NCBI GenBank assembly: GCA_916720015.1
Contig: CAKAPZ010000047.1
Location: 1 to 7,359 of the forward strand
Direction of reading: 5' to 3'
Source of the DNA: an uncultured Atopobium sp.
GTDB taxonomy: Bacteria; Actinomycetota; Coriobacteriia; Coriobacteriales; Atopobiaceae
DNA: 7,359 bases
Shown: positions 6,786 to 7,359 of the stretch, piece after piece
Numbering within the stretch: position 1 is the stretch's first letter
Layout of the letters: each line of letters starts with the position of its first letter
The notes under the pieces: generated by a model
Databases searched by the model: none
What the model saw: the letters and a program-made list of their open reading frames with translations, nothing else
Told to the model about the DNA's origin: nothing
Program-made: the position numbers and the translations under genes

Positions 6786-7359
6786 ATGACTGATGCAGAA
6801 CTCAAAGCAAGCGCTGAGGCGTTTGTCAACGAGCACTGGGAAGAGATTATTGAGGATATCCGCTACCTTGTGCAGGTAGAGTCCGTTGAGGATCTGTCTC
6901 TAGCAGAGCCTGGCAAGCCTTGGGGTCCAAAGTCTTATGAGGCACTTCGCCGCGGCCTTGAGATTGCAGAGCGCCTGGGTCTTGAGACTACAGATGTAGA
7001 TGGCTACCTGGGCTTTGGCGACCTTCCTGGTGAGTCCGAGAAGTACCTTGCTACCATCGCTCACTCCGATATTGTCCCTCTGGGCAAGGGTTGGACGGTA
7101 GACCCGCTTGATGTTACCCGTCGTGAGGGCTTCATCCTGGGCCGTGGCGTTCTTGACGATAAGGGCCCTCTGGCGCTCTCCCTCTGGGCAGCTCACTTCT
7201 TTGTTGAACAGGTTAAAAAGACTGGCAAGAAGCTCCCTTACACCCTGCGTGCCATCGTTGGTAACAACGAAGAGACCGGCATGGGTGACGTTCCTTATTA
7301 CCTTTCCAAGTATCCAGAGCCAGCATTCTGCTTCACGCCAGACGCTGAGTTCCCACTTA
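6786..7359 (+). CDS. PepV/Sapep-type M20 metallodipeptidase, N-terminal part; 3'-truncated by the window edge
   Basis: Cytoplasmic two-metal dipeptidase (peptidase family M20A), which cleaves dipeptides and some unusual beta-Ala or D-amino-acid dipeptides. The visible 191 residues hold the first metal-binding half of the catalytic domain: HSDIVPLGKGW with H93 (metal) and D95; GRGVLDDKGP with bridging D124; NNEETGMGDVPYY with E162 (general base) and E163 (metal); and FTPDAEFP with D186 (metal). The order and spacing match PepV, a family of about 450-480 residues, so roughly 60 percent, including the lid domain and the last His ligand, lies beyond the window. Start ATG is supported by AGAGGAG (6773-6779) six bases upstream. 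The gene diverges from the membrane protein-ABC operon across 144 bp. GAG is used over GAA about 17 to 4, consistent with a well-expressed housekeeping gene. PepV versus Sapep cannot be separated from this half. Confidence 0.93.
   Translation, partial: MTDAELKASAEAFVNEHWEEIIEDIRYLVQVESVEDLSLAEPGKPWGPKSYEALRRGLEIAERLGLETTDVDGYLGFGDLPGESEKYLATIAHSDIVPLGKGWTVDPLDVTRREGFILGRGVLDDKGPLALSLWAAHFFVEQVKKTGKKLPYTLRAIVGNNEETGMGDVPYYLSKYPEPAFCFTPDAEFPL

Noticed and set aside
6900..7196. Minus-strand open frame inside the dipeptidase gene
   Set aside because: The plus strand here encodes the M20 motifs HSDIVP and GRGVLDDKG, which fixes the coding strand.
1..7359. Search for defence system, mobile element, CRISPR array, tRNA or riboswitch
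   Set aside because: No transposase or integrase motifs, no regularly spaced repeats, no cloverleaf and no leader long enough for a riboswitch: non-coding gaps total only about 310 bases and are accounted for by terminator, spacer and divergent promoters.

Overview
The window looks like ordinary chromosomal sequence from a Gram-positive, host-associated actinobacterium, most likely a member of the Coriobacteriia (Atopobiaceae/Lancefieldella-like). This is an inference from the gene families, the roughly balanced base composition and the strong AGGAG-type ribosome sites; no rRNA or other phylogenetic marker is present. Coding density is high, and I see no transposase, integrase, CRISPR array, tRNA or phage gene.

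Layout: (1) 1-2556, plus strand, most of a presequence-protease-like M16C zinc metallopeptidase whose N-terminus lies outside the window. (2) 2557-2679, a convergent gap with a perfect 16-bp-stem bidirectional terminator. (3) 2680-6641, minus strand, a probable two-gene operon: a small four-helix membrane protein with an acidic tail (6120-6641), then 47 bp later a 1130-residue ABC ATPase/permease fusion (2680-6072). (4) 6642-6785, a divergent promoter region with a -10-like box inside an imperfect dyad and a separate perfect 12-bp palindrome. (5) 6786-7359, plus strand, the N-terminal 191 residues of a PepV/Sapep-type M20 dipeptidase, cut off by the window end.

The most unusual gene is the ABC protein. 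It has the MacB order (ATPase, TM1, extracytoplasmic domain, TM2-4), but its extracytoplasmic part is about 700 residues. Inside it are eight consecutive five-residue units resembling a variant pentapeptide repeat (residues 665-704), and an Ala/Ser/Gln-rich helical stretch (821-891) with hydrophobic residues spaced almost exactly every four positions. The substrate is unknown. The two flanking peptidases could act in sequence in cytoplasmic peptide breakdown (oligopeptides, then dipeptides), but they are transcribed separately from the exporter and no functional link is shown.
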